64,000 nucleotides of DNA from Asticcacaulis sp. (lineage in GTDB: Bacteria; Pseudomonadota; Alphaproteobacteria; Caulobacterales; Caulobacteraceae). Positions 17,499-25,332 of this stretch are shown piece after piece. Numbering within the stretch: the first letter of the stretch is position 1; every line of letters begins with the position of its first letter. The stretch covers positions 1,922,001-1,986,000 of the forward strand of contig JANQAC010000001.1 in the NCBI GenBank assembly GCA_024707255.1, read 5' to 3'. The notes beneath the pieces are model-generated. The model saw only the letters and a program-made list of their open reading frames with translations, was not told the DNA's origin and made no database searches. A program made the translations under genes and the position numbers.

Positions 17499-20138
17499 TC
17501 AGAACTCTTCCGACTGAAAAGCCTGCAACTGGCGGGTCAGGCGTTCGCCGCGCTTGCCGGCGGTCAGGGCCGCTTCCGACAGGCGGCGGATATTTTCCGG
17601 GCTTTCCGGCTGGCGGGCCATGACTTCCAATGCGCCATTGATGACGCCCAGCATCTGGGCGAAATCCTGCGCCACGTCGCTGGTCAGGCGGCCGACCGTC
17701 TCGTAGCGCTGGGCATGACCGAGGGCCTCATGCAGCTTGTCGAGCTGGGCCTGCATGTCGGACAGTTGCGCCTGCGCCTTTTCCAGCGCGCCCTGATCGG
17801 TGGCGGACGCCTTTGCCGTATTCGCCTGCTCCAGACGGGCCTGGGCGTCATGATAGGCGGCCTGCCACTTGGTGGCCTCGAACTGCGCGGCCTTTACCTT
17901 GGCTTCCCATTCGGAGGTGTCCGGTTCCGGCGCCGGTTTATCGAGCAGCGCCTTATGGGCTGCCTGAAGCTCAGCATGACGGGCGGCGGCCTGATCGAGC
18001 GCGTTTTTCAGGCCGGTGATGCGCGCTTCGTGCATCCGGTAATCCGGTTCCGGCGCGGGCGCATTGGAAAGGACATGATAGCGCTGGGCCAGGTCATCAT
18101 GGCGATGTTGGGCCGTTTTCAGGCGGTCTTCCAGCGCGGCTATGCGTGCTTCGAACTCGCTGTAATCAGGTTCCGGCGCGGGGTTTTCGGCCAGTTCGCG
18201 CAAGCGCCGGTCCAGATCGGCCTTATCTGCTTCGGCGGTTTCCAGTTCCGCCTGCAAGCTCCGGATGCGCGCATCATGGGCGCTGTAATCGGGCTCGATG
18301 ACAGGTGCATTGCGCAGGGCGTCCAGTTCGGTTTCGAGCGCGGCCTGAACGGCGCGGGCCATGGAAAGTTCAGCGCTCATTTCGGCGATGCGACCTTCTT
18401 CGGCCGGCCTGGCGGCCAGGAGCGCATCGATTTGTGCCTGAAGGGCATTCTGGCGCTGTTCAGCCTCCGCCACCTGCGCCTTCAGGCTCTCATTTTCGGC
18501 CACGACCAGCGGATCAGGTTCGTGGACAATAACCGGATCGGGAAGGGGCGCGACGGTGGGGGTATGCCAGTCATAGGGCGACTGCATTTCCGATAATGCC
18601 TCTTCGCGGGCCACGGCGGCGGCTTCGGTAATAGCGCTCTCGCGTTCCAGCGCTGCCTCGATGCGGACGGCTTCCAGTTCGGCTTCATGAGTGGTGCGGG
18701 CCTCGGCGAGGGCCTGCTCACGCGCCGTTTCGCGGGCCTTGGATACGGCGTCTTCCAACTCGGCTTCGCTGATTCCGGTCGACTGAATGACCGGCTCCGG
18801 CGCGGGCTGCGGGCCTTTCCAGGCCGTGCAGTCGAAGGCAACGCCATGGATGTGTCGCTGGCCGTCAATGGCCTTCGCCTGGCCTTCAAGCGCGATCCAG
18901 CGCTCGCTGCCATCCGGGCGGGTGACCTTGATATCGAGCGCCAGATGGTCGCTTTCGCCGCTCATCAGTTGCCCGAAGGCGGTATCGGCCACGGCCTGGT
19001 CGGCATCGGAAATCAGGGTCGGGCCGCCGGGATAGTCGCGGCCGATCAGCGCCATCATGCCGGCGTCTTCGACAATGGTATCGGCGTCCGCATCATACTG
19101 CCAGGTGCCGACGCCAAGCGCGGCGCGCGCCTGTTCGGCCAGGCGATGATCAGCCAGTTCCTGAGTTGCGAATTCCTGCGCCTCATTGGCGGGAGCGGCA
19201 GAGGGCGCCGCGGCAGGCAGGATACCGGAGGGCAGGGCGGTAACGGTCAGACCGCTTTCGCCGCCTTCGTGGGTACGCACCACCCAGGCCGTGACGACGC
19301 AGGGCTGGCTGTCGCCGTTCGGCGCCTTGAGCGTCAGTTGCATCGATGTCTGGCTGTGGGGCGAGGTTTCGTCCAGACGGTCGCCGAGATAGTCGATCGC
19401 CTTCTGGAAATCGCCGTCCGCCACGAAGAACTGCGTCCAGTTCTGGCCGAGCGCCTGTTCGCGCGTCATCTCGAACGCATCAAGCGCGGCATTGTTGATG
19501 TCGATCACCTGGCCCTTGGAATCGAGGCCCCAGAAGGGCACGGTGGCCGAGGCAAACCAGTGGCCGCGCCACAGGCCGTTCAGGTCGTCGATGCCTTCGC
19601 CGGACGAGGTTTCCAGTTCGACCATGGCGGCCGTGGAGCCGATGACCTCGCCGGCGCCGTTCATGATCGGCATGGAGGTGACGCTGACCAGCACCTTTTC
19701 GCGGCTGCCGTGATTGACCAGCAGGTGCTGGAAACCCTTGACCGTCTGGCCGCGCAGGGTGCGGGCGATCGGCAGCAGATCGGCCGGGATCATGCGGCCG
19801 TCCGGGTAGGTGATGCCCCAGGTGGCGGAATGGAAGCGCAGGCCCAGCAGTTCGGAATCCTTGCGCCCGAGAAGCTGGTGCGCCGCCCGGTTGGCGAAGG
19901 TGAACTTGCCGGTGTTGTCTGTTTCGACCAGGGCCACGGGCACGGCGTTCAGCACATTGAACATGCGGCGTTCCAGGTTATCGATCTTGCGTTCGGCCTT
20001 GAACAAAAGATCCTGGAACTGGCGGACCTGGAAGGATTTCAGCGAGGCGATGACGCCGCCAACAATGGCCAGGGCAAGCAGGATGAAGGCGGCTACGCCG
20101 AGCAGCGCAATCAGATCATGCTCACTTTGCAACAACAT
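17499..20138 (-). CDS. membrane PAS/coiled-coil protein with a degenerate histidine-kinase motif
   Basis: An 879-residue protein with one N-terminal membrane helix (about residues 8-33), then two clear PAS-like domains (about 55-170 and 190-300) and a third probable one (about 335-440). A long Ala/Glu/Gln coiled coil runs from about 450 to 800. From residue 615 the coil contains an exact 41-residue repeat, each unit opening EPDY or similar (615, 656, 697, and a partial at 738). The C-terminus has RYETVGRLTSDVAQDFAQML, which mirrors the HisKA H-box GRLTGGVAHDFNN, but the phospho-acceptor His is Gln824 and no ATPase domain follows. It therefore cannot be a kinase; a scaffold, sensor or kinase partner is likely. 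Confidence 0.75.
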   Translation of the reverse strand: MLLQSEHDLIALLGVAAFILLALAIVGGVIASLKSFQVRQFQDLLFKAERKIDNLERRMFNVLNAVPVALVETDNTGKFTFANRAAHQLLGRKDSELLGLRFHSATWGITYPDGRMIPADLLPIARTLRGQTVKGFQHLLVNHGSREKVLVSVTSMPIMNGAGEVIGSTAAMVELETSSGEGIDDLNGLWRGHWFASATVPFWGLDSKGQVIDINNAALDAFEMTREQALGQNWTQFFVADGDFQKAIDYLGDRLDETSPHSQTSMQLTLKAPNGDSQPCVVTAWVVRTHEGGESGLTVTALPSGILPAAAPSAAPANEAQEFATQELADHRLAEQARAALGVGTWQYDADADTIVEDAGMMALIGRDYPGGPTLISDADQAVADTAFGQLMSGESDHLALDIKVTRPDGSERWIALEGQAKAIDGQRHIHGVAFDCTAWKGPQPAPEPVIQSTGISEAELEDAVSKARETAREQALAEARTTHEAELEAVRIEAALERESAITEAAAVAREEALSEMQSPYDWHTPTVAPLPDPVIVHEPDPLVVAENESLKAQVAEAEQRQNALQAQIDALLAARPAEEGRIAEMSAELSMARAVQAALETELDALRNAPVIEPDYSAHDARIRSLQAELETAEADKADLDRRLRELAENPAPEPDYSEFEARIAALEDRLKTAQHRHDDLAQRYHVLSNAPAPEPDYRMHEARITGLKNALDQAAARHAELQAAHKALLDKPAPEPDTSEWEAKVKAAQFEATKWQAAYHDAQARLEQANTAKASATDQGALEKAQAQLSDMQAQLDKLHEALGHAQRYETVGRLTSDVAQDFAQMLGVINGALEVMARQPESPENIRRLSEAALTAGKRGERLTRQLQAFQSEEF
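17928..18296 (-). repeat. three tandem 123-bp units (41-residue protein repeat) in the PAS/coiled-coil gene
   Basis: Residues 615-737 consist of three units of exactly 41 residues, with a fourth partial unit after them. Each has EPDY, an acidic residue, (A)R(I), a heptad-like coiled coil and a closing PAP before the next EPD. The amino-acid register is perfect while the internal sequence has diverged, so the repeat is old and length-constrained. Confidence 0.85.
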
Positions 20139-20342
20139 ACCCGAACCCTATTCAAACCCAGACCGCCGGCTGCGTCATTTTGTGACAGAGTCCGCACGGT
20201 TGCCCCAGAGCCAGCAAAAACCGTACCTGATCCGGATGCAAGTGAAATCATCTTGAATTGCAGGGATTTAACCCGCCGTGCCCCTGGCGGGAGAATGCCA
20301 GGCGGCGGCTAAGCCGTATGGGCGAACGGCCCAGTTTTTTGG

Positions 20343-21425
20343 CTACAAACCCATTACCGCCAGCATCACGAAAGTGGCGAACAGGACGAAGTGCGTGGCG
20401 CCTTCTATGGCGTTGGTTTCGCCGTCATGCAGATTGATGGCGGCCACGATCAGGGTAAGCACGGTCATGACGGTCTGTGGCGCACTGAGCGCCATCTGCA
20501 CCGGATGGCCGGTGACCAGCGCCATGATCTCGATCACCGGCACGGTCAGGATAACGGTGGAAAGCGAGGCGCCGAGCGCGATATTGACCACGGGCTGCAT
20601 CCGGTTGGCGAGCGCGGCGCGCAGGGCGGTGAGGATTTCCGGGCTGGCGGAGATGGCCGCCACCAGGATGGCGGCGACGATCGGCGGCACGCCGGTGCCG
20701 GTCAGGCCGCGGTCCATGGTTTTGGCCATGACCTCGGCCAGTATGCCGATCAGCACGACGCCGATGACGAGGGCGGTGACCGAGCCGGCCGTGCTGCCGT
20801 GGTGCTTATGCTCGCTGTCGCCGGTTTCGGCATAGGTATAGCTGAAGAAATAGCTGTGGCGCGTGGTCTGGAGGCGCAGAAAGATGCCGTAGAGCAGCAA
20901 CATGCTGCAGATGGTGAAGACCGAAAACACCTGCCAGTGGTGCGACGGAATGAACTCTGGCACCACCATGGAAATGCCCATGCCGGTCAGGATCATGACG
21001 ATATAGGTATTGCCGGAATCGACATTATAGGGCTGTTCGCCATGACGCAGGCCGCCGAGGATCGCTGCCAGGCCCAGTATGCCGTTCATGTCGATCATAA
21101 CGGCGGAATAGATGGTGTCGCGCGCAAGCGTCGGCGATGAGGTGTGGCTCAGCATCATGATCAGGATGATGACCTCGACCAGCACGGCCGAAAGCGTCAG
21201 GATCATGGTGCCGTAAGGCTCTCCCACCTTTTCGGCCAGCACCTCGGCATGGTGCGCCACGCGCAGCGACACCATGATGATGACGGCGATCAGGCAGAGC
21301 CCGGCAATGAGCGATACTGCCTGGCCGCTTTCGAGGATCAGGTGTTCGCTGAAAAAGGCGGCGCCGGCGATAAGCGCCCCAATGATGAGGAATTTTTCGG
21401 ATTTCAGAATGGCGGACATGATCAT
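20343..21425 (-). CDS. chaA: ChaA-type calcium(sodium)/proton antiporter
   Basis: A 360-residue CaCA-superfamily exchanger with about eleven membrane helices. The first alpha-repeat is GEPYGTMILTLSAVLVEVI and the second is VAAILVAAISASPEIL, each with the acidic residue that binds the cation. ISASPEILTALRAALANRM and NIALGASLSTVILTVPVIE are typical of ChaA. A His-rich cytoplasmic loop (EHKHHG) lies between the halves. ChaA exports Ca2+, Na+ or K+ in exchange for protons. It is monocistronic, ending about 204 bases from the PAS/coiled-coil start. Confidence 0.9.
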   Translation of the reverse strand: MIMSAILKSEKFLIIGALIAGAAFFSEHLILESGQAVSLIAGLCLIAVIIMVSLRVAHHAEVLAEKVGEPYGTMILTLSAVLVEVIILIMMLSHTSSPTLARDTIYSAVMIDMNGILGLAAILGGLRHGEQPYNVDSGNTYIVMILTGMGISMVVPEFIPSHHWQVFSVFTICSMLLLYGIFLRLQTTRHSYFFSYTYAETGDSEHKHHGSTAGSVTALVIGVVLIGILAEVMAKTMDRGLTGTGVPPIVAAILVAAISASPEILTALRAALANRMQPVVNIALGASLSTVILTVPVIEIMALVTGHPVQMALSAPQTVMTVLTLIVAAINLHDGETNAIEGATHFVLFATFVMLAVMGL

Positions 21426-21489
21426 GCGTAGACTACAGCGCGCGGTTGAAAGTCAAGATGCAACGTGGATGGAAGGCCTGGAGCACTTT

Positions 21490-21514
21490 CCGAAAAGTGT
21501 GACGCACTTTTCGG
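21490..21514. terminator. strong hairpin between chaA and the Tad-like gene
   Basis: CCGAAAAGTG and CACTTTTCGG form a perfect 10-bp stem with loop TGACG. It is followed by a further AAAAGTGCGT. The gap holds upstream DNA of chaA and the 3' end of the TadG-like gene, so it may serve as a terminator or be a repeat element. Confidence 0.45.
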
Positions 21515-21540
21515 GCTAAAAAGTGCGTTAAAACATAAAA

Positions 21541-21583
21541 TTAGAGCGCCGATCTGAACCAATCAGATCGGAAGACGCTCTAA
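21541..21583. repeat. hairpin repeat TTAGAGCG...CGCTCTAA
   Basis: Arms TTAGAGCG and CGCTCTAA enclose a second stem, CGATCTGA / TCAGATCG, around loop ACCAA. It abuts the stop of the Tad-like gene, whose last codons it touches, and could terminate it. Confidence 0.55.
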
Positions 21584-22797
21584 TGGCTCAGCACCGGCGC
21601 GCTGTAGCCCGGCCCCACGCCCTGCGGTACGGGCACCGAGGAGCCGGCATAGCCGTTATTGATGACCAGGACCGGGTTTTTTGTCAGGGTCAGGGTATCG
21701 GCCACGATGATGCTCCAGGCGGAATCCTGGGCCACATTGCCGGTTGTGGCAATATTCAGTTCGGCGTCGGGAATATAGATCGTGCCGAGCAGCTTGCTGA
21801 CATTGTCCGATGCGATGCTGAAGACCTGATGGTTGTCGCGGGTGGTGATGATCAGGAAACCGGCAAAGGGTCCGCTTTTGCGGGCGCTCAACTGGACCGT
21901 GGCCCTGTCGGCGAAGTTGATCTTCTTGGTCGAGCCGAAGATCAGCACCACATCGTCGCCCTTGATGACGGCGTTTTCGTGCGCTTCGAGGTCGTCCATG
22001 AAGTAATGATCGCCGGGCTGCAGGATCAGGGTCGCGTCCTTGTCGATCATGTAGTGCTCGCAATGGACGCCGGGCGGCAGGATGAGGGCTTCGCCCTTTT
22101 TCTGGGTGATCCGTTCCGGCTTGCCGACGCAGTCAAGCGGCGGGGTGAGGGAGAGGGAGGCGAACGGATCGGAAATGGGCAGGGCGCCGCCATTGCCCGC
22201 CGGCGAGACCGGGCCCTCGACCGTCCCCACGGCCTGTGTCCGTTCCGCCTGGATCATGGCCGAGCTCTTGACCCTGATATTCTGGTTGGCATGGATCGTG
22301 CAGCCGGTGGCGCGAATGCGGGCATTATTTTCCAGCTTGATGCCGCCCGCGCCCGTCTGGAGGACGCACAGGGGAACAGAGCCCAGATTTTCGGCGGTGG
22401 CCCTGGCGGTGAGTGTGGTGTCGCCGAAGCCAAGAAAGCCGATAAGGGCCTTATGGTCGGCCGCCGCCGTCACGGTTATGGTGCTGGCCTTTCCGTCAAT
22501 GGCGGCGCTGAACGTGGCCTTCGACCGTAGGCGTGATCTGGCGGCGCTTTGCTGCGCCACAGTGACGGCGTTGTCGATCGGCGTTTGCGTGGCGGTATTT
22601 GCCATGGAGAGGCGCCCGGCGCCGGCCAGTGCACCGGCATCGACGGCCTCCTGAAGACTGGCCCGTTCCGTGGAAACGCTGCTCAGTTCGATAATGCCGA
22701 AGGCGGCGAACATCAGCGGAATGGCCGTCAGGGTGGCAATAATGGCGACATTGCCACGGCAATCGGCAAGCCATTGTTTTGTAATTTCCGGCTTCAT
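21580..22797 (-). CDS. TadE/TadG-like pilus or secretion protein
   Basis: A 405-residue protein that starts with the TadE/G module: a short basic stretch, DCRGNVAIIATLTAIPLMFA as a membrane segment (about 13-40), then STERASLQEAVDAGALAGAG. The rest is beta-rich with two Cys pairs (about residues 146-170 and 225-255) and looks extracytoplasmic. Tad-G proteins serve tight-adherence pili, but no other tad gene is near, so this is an orphan. A long AT-rich region lies upstream. Confidence 0.75.
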   Translation of the reverse strand: MKPEITKQWLADCRGNVAIIATLTAIPLMFAAFGIIELSSVSTERASLQEAVDAGALAGAGRLSMANTATQTPIDNAVTVAQQSAARSRLRSKATFSAAIDGKASTITVTAAADHKALIGFLGFGDTTLTARATAENLGSVPLCVLQTGAGGIKLENNARIRATGCTIHANQNIRVKSSAMIQAERTQAVGTVEGPVSPAGNGGALPISDPFASLSLTPPLDCVGKPERITQKKGEALILPPGVHCEHYMIDKDATLILQPGDHYFMDDLEAHENAVIKGDDVVLIFGSTKKINFADRATVQLSARKSGPFAGFLIITTRDNHQVFSIASDNVSKLLGTIYIPDAELNIATTGNVAQDSAWSIIVADTLTLTKNPVLVINNGYAGSSVPVPQGVGPGYSAPVLSH

Positions 22798-23194
22798 GCC
22801 ATCTCCTTAAGTATTTAGGAAATTGGCATGTAATAGTAAATATATAAATTATATATAATTGATGTGCTTAAGGCAAAAAGCGCATTAAATATACAAATTA
22901 CGAAATTAGTTTATATTTCGCATATTGGATATACTGAGACTTACTAAGTATTTATAATAAAAATATGCTTTAAAAAAATAGGCTTTTTGAGCGAATAAAA
23001 TAGGTAAACTCATTGTTTACCCTCTTCCGGGGTTTACATTTCGCGTCCGGCTGATAGCTTCGTCTCCATAGTAACGAGCGGCCCGGGACCAGTGGTTTCG
23101 CTCCTGTGTTTTTGCATCTCACTGTTGACATTTTAACCGGTCGCCCGGTTTGAAGACGCATATGCGTTTCAAACCTGTGACCCTGGAGCGCGCT
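22798..23194. other. AT-rich intergenic region without an evident gene
   Basis: About 400 bases separate the Tad-like gene from the next small gene. The left 200 bases are strikingly AT-rich (runs such as TATATAAATTATATATAATT). The right part is GC-rich and contains possible short stems around GCGGCCCGGGACC. I find no credible reading frame, tRNA or known riboswitch. It probably carries the promoters of both divergent genes; AT-rich DNA of this sort is also what H-NS-like or MucR-like proteins bind. Confidence 0.4.
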
Positions 23195-23479
23195 ATGGAT
23201 CTTGACCGGGAAATCGACAGGCTGATGAAGCGTATCGAGCAGAGGGTGGCCGAGCCGGAAGTCATTTTCGCGGCCATCAAGCAGCTTGTCGGATCGCACT
23301 ATGCCTCAAGCCTGCCGGCGGAGCTGGGCGCCTTCAATCACTTCATGGATATGTCGTTGCAGCGCCGGCTTTCTGGCCCCGGTCTGGCCGTGTTGACCAA
23401 TGACATCAAGAAGCGCATTGCCGCGCTCAATGCCGTATCCTATCTGCAGGCGGCTAAGCGCGACGTTCACTGGGTCTAG
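23195..23479 (+). CDS. hypothetical small helical protein
   Basis: A 94-residue soluble protein, MDLDREIDRLMKRIEQRV at its start, predicted almost wholly helical, with no Cys and no recognised domain. The ATG at 23195 follows GGAG at a 6-base distance; an in-frame ATG at 23162 is the alternative. Its 3' end overlaps the 3' end of the minus-strand small gene at 23454-23621 by 26 bases. Confidence 0.6.
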   Translation: MDLDREIDRLMKRIEQRVAEPEVIFAAIKQLVGSHYASSLPAELGAFNHFMDMSLQRRLSGPGLAVLTNDIKKRIAALNAVSYLQAAKRDVHWV

Positions 23480-23621
23480 GCCCTTTTGCCCGCGCCTGCC
23501 GGATCGTCTCCATCCATTCCCTGACAAGCGCGCGGCTCAGGCCGTCTGCTTTCATGACCAGGTGAACCAGCGGATCGGTCAGAAGGTCATCGAGGGTCGG
23601 TTCGGTAAATGTGCGGGTCAT
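23454..23621 (-). CDS. 55-residue conserved-looking small protein, divergent from 23707 gene
   Basis: A short minus-strand gene found by reading the strand directly: MTRTFTEPTLDDLLTDPLV at the N-terminus, then LVMKADGLSRALVREW, ending ...PRPSERRA. GGAGG stands 5 bases before the ATG, as good a ribosome site as any in the window, and the frame is open to a TAG at 23454. Length and composition (acidic N-half, basic C-half) suit a small cytoplasmic regulator or adaptor. It is divergent from the 165-residue gene and a Fur-like box lies between them. Confidence 0.65.
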   Translation of the reverse strand: MTRTFTEPTLDDLLTDPLVHLVMKADGLSRALVREWMETIRQARAKGPRPSERRA

Positions 23622-23661
23622 GCTGACCTCCGTTTAAGGCTTGTTGCATACTCAACATAAT

Positions 23662-23680
23662 GCTAATGAGAATTATTCGC
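23662..23680. promoter_or_regulatory. Fur-like box between divergent small genes
   Basis: GCTAATGAGAATTATTCGC matches the classical 19-base Fur consensus at 14 positions by eye. It lies 41 bases upstream of the 55-residue gene and 27 bases upstream of the 165-residue gene, in an AT-rich gap. Both could be iron-repressed. The match is seen; the regulation is inferred. Confidence 0.5.
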
Positions 23681-23706
23681 AATATAATTCTTGAGTCGAG
23701 CCAGCC

Positions 23707-24204
23707 ATGTCTGAAGCGGAAGCCCCATCGCCAGAAACCTTGCCAAACGATATTCGCAGCCTCAGCTATACCGGGCACTTCATCGTCTGGATAATGCGGA
23801 CGGCGGTCGCCTGTGCGCCGGAATGCCGTATGATCCACAGGGAGTTTAGTCACGCTTTCGGACCGCATGTCGAGGCGGGGGCCAAGGCATTCGAGCGGGT
23901 CTTGCTGGCCCTGGCCAGAGGAACGCGGTCGATTAGCCTGGCGCGGCCGGGGCATGTCCATATGACGAACGACGAGTTGGGCCTGCTGGCGCTGTTCGCG
24001 GCGGGCCAGATCGGAGACGAGCCGCGCTGCCTGGCGCACGCGCGCTGGCTGATGGGCAAAAGCCGGCCTGAGCCCTTGTGCGAGGCGGTGGCGGAGCTGG
24101 GCACTCTGCTGGCGCGCAATGGCCGGATAGTGTGCCGGTCGCCCGATGCTGTGCCGCCGCAAGGCTGTGCAGGTAAGTTGGTCCATCTCCACACGGTAGT
24201 ATAG
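23707..24204 (+). CDS. hypothetical protein, possibly iron-regulated
   Basis: A 165-residue soluble protein with a central stretch VWIMRTAVACAPECRMIHREF that carries two Cys four residues apart, and two more Cys further on (DEPRCLAHARW, LCEAVAEL). It has no signal peptide. The spacing of His and Cys residues could suit metal or heme binding, but I do not recognise the family. The Fur-like box at 23662-23680 lies in its promoter region. Confidence 0.6.
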   Translation: MSEAEAPSPETLPNDIRSLSYTGHFIVWIMRTAVACAPECRMIHREFSHAFGPHVEAGAKAFERVLLALARGTRSISLARPGHVHMTNDELGLLALFAAGQIGDEPRCLAHARWLMGKSRPEPLCEAVAELGTLLARNGRIVCRSPDAVPPQGCAGKLVHLHTVV

Positions 24205-24350
24205 CCTATACCCCTTTGTTTTGGATAGGCGCTGCCGGTTCATCCGTCTGATGCTGGCCAAGCCACATATCATGAAATACCGGGAATTGTTGGTTAGCTT
24301 GCCCTGATTGCTGTTTCGCGCCATACCTACCCTGAATTGTGAGGGTAGAT

Positions 24351-24851
24351 ATGACGGATCAAGCTAACTACTGGCCTGTAGCTGTATCGGGGATATCGGC
24401 TCTGATCGCATCGGGTGCACTTTGGGTGACCTTTAATAAGTATCGCATGGACATGTATGATCGGCGTTTTTCCATTTATACAGCCACACTTGATTTGTAT
24501 TTTGCTATTACCTCAGATGCCAAAGCCGATTTGGGTGACAAGGCAAAGCCGTTCATTAAGGCTTGTCGGGAGTCTCAATATCTCTTTGACGATCGAAGTG
24601 GTATTTACGAAACTTTGGAGCAATTTCGCACTGAGTATAACAAGCTGAAGATTTCAAGAGACGAGGCGGCAAAACCCATAGGTCGGCGTAGCCCTCAGAA
24701 AGTGGATGCTGCTCTGGGTAGCCCTATAATTCTTGAAGATAAATTGAAGAAGCTGGAGGGGCTGATGATGCCCTACCTTACTTATCGCATGATCGATTGG
24801 CCGTCTTGCATTCGCTATTTTGGGAAGAAGCGAGCGAAGTTTGACCGCTAA
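24351..24851 (+). CDS. hypothetical membrane-anchored protein, low GC
   Basis: A 166-residue protein with one N-terminal hydrophobic helix (VAVSGISALIASGALWVTF) followed by an Arg-rich YRMDMYDRRFSIY stretch and a soluble helical domain. The type recurs in scattered bacterial genomes, often in accessory DNA. GAGGG lies 5 bases upstream of the ATG at 24351. It is clearly lower in GC than its surroundings, which suggests horizontal gain. No function can be given. Confidence 0.65.
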   Translation: MTDQANYWPVAVSGISALIASGALWVTFNKYRMDMYDRRFSIYTATLDLYFAITSDAKADLGDKAKPFIKACRESQYLFDDRSGIYETLEQFRTEYNKLKISRDEAAKPIGRRSPQKVDAALGSPIILEDKLKKLEGLMMPYLTYRMIDWPSCIRYFGKKRAKFDR

Positions 24852-25065
24852 GTGGGGCAAAGAATTGCACCTGCATTACGCCGAAAGGTTGGCTGGTACT
24901 TGCCTTTGCTGTGGGGCAGCGTAGTCGCCTGACATGCGGATCTGTCCTGCACCAGAGACCGAGGATGCAACCAGTCTCTTGAAACAACCCTACGCTACGT
25001 ATCTTGTGGGGTGTTCGATGCCGTGCCGGTGGTTCGGTCCGTTTGCAGGCGCTGTGATCCAAGAG

Positions 25066-25092
25066 CAAAAAAGCAGCCCGAAGGCTGCTTCT
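25066..25092 (-). terminator. Rho-independent terminator of the tRNA-Gly gene
   Basis: On the minus strand AAGCAGCC-TTCG-GGCTGCTT is followed by a run of T. It lies 23 bases beyond the CCA end of the tRNA. Confidence 0.85.
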
Positions 25093-25114
25093 TGATGCCA
25101 ATCCGAAGAAGGAT

Positions 25115-25189
25115 TGGAGCGGGCGAAGAGGATCGAACTCTCGACATCGACCTTGGCAAGGTCGCGCTCTACCGCTGAGCTACGCCCGC
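25115..25189 (-). tRNA. tRNA-Gly (anticodon GCC)
   Basis: The minus strand folds as a tRNA of 75 bases including an encoded CCA. The acceptor arms GCGGGCG / CGCCCGC pair, the D arm is GCTCAGCGGTAGAGC, and the T loop GTTCGATCC is standard. The anticodon stem GACC / GGTC holds loop TTGCCAA, giving anticodon GCC for the GGC and GGT codons. A terminator follows. The reverse-strand reading of the loop (GGC) would suggest Ala, but the gene is on the minus strand. Confidence 0.95.
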
Positions 25190-25332
25190 TTATCCGTTGG
25201 CAAGTCCGTGTCCGAAGACCGTGTCTCGCCGCGAGAGCGGCCTTATAGACGGAAGGCCGTTTTCATTGCAAGCGCCTTTTTTCGGAATCCTGTGAAAAAC
25301 TTTCGCAAAGTTTACAGCGTCGCCGGCCAAAC

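Noticed and set aside
17928..18296. CRISPR-like tandem repeat
   Set aside because: The repeat is of protein type, 123 bases, diverged and without spacers of constant length.
18687..20312. Plus-strand 541-residue frame opposite the PAS gene
   Set aside because: Antisense of a gene with clear PAS motifs; composition is Ala/Gly/Arg-rich and matches no family.
22798..23194. Riboswitch in the gap before the small gene at 23195
   Set aside because: Stems can be drawn but no known riboswitch core is recognisable.
24339..25115. Prophage or integrative element at the tRNA
   Set aside because: No integrase, no terminal repeat and only one odd gene.
25115..25189. tRNA-Ala (GGC)
   Set aside because: That reading uses the plus strand; on the minus strand, where the arms fit, the anticodon is GCC for Gly.
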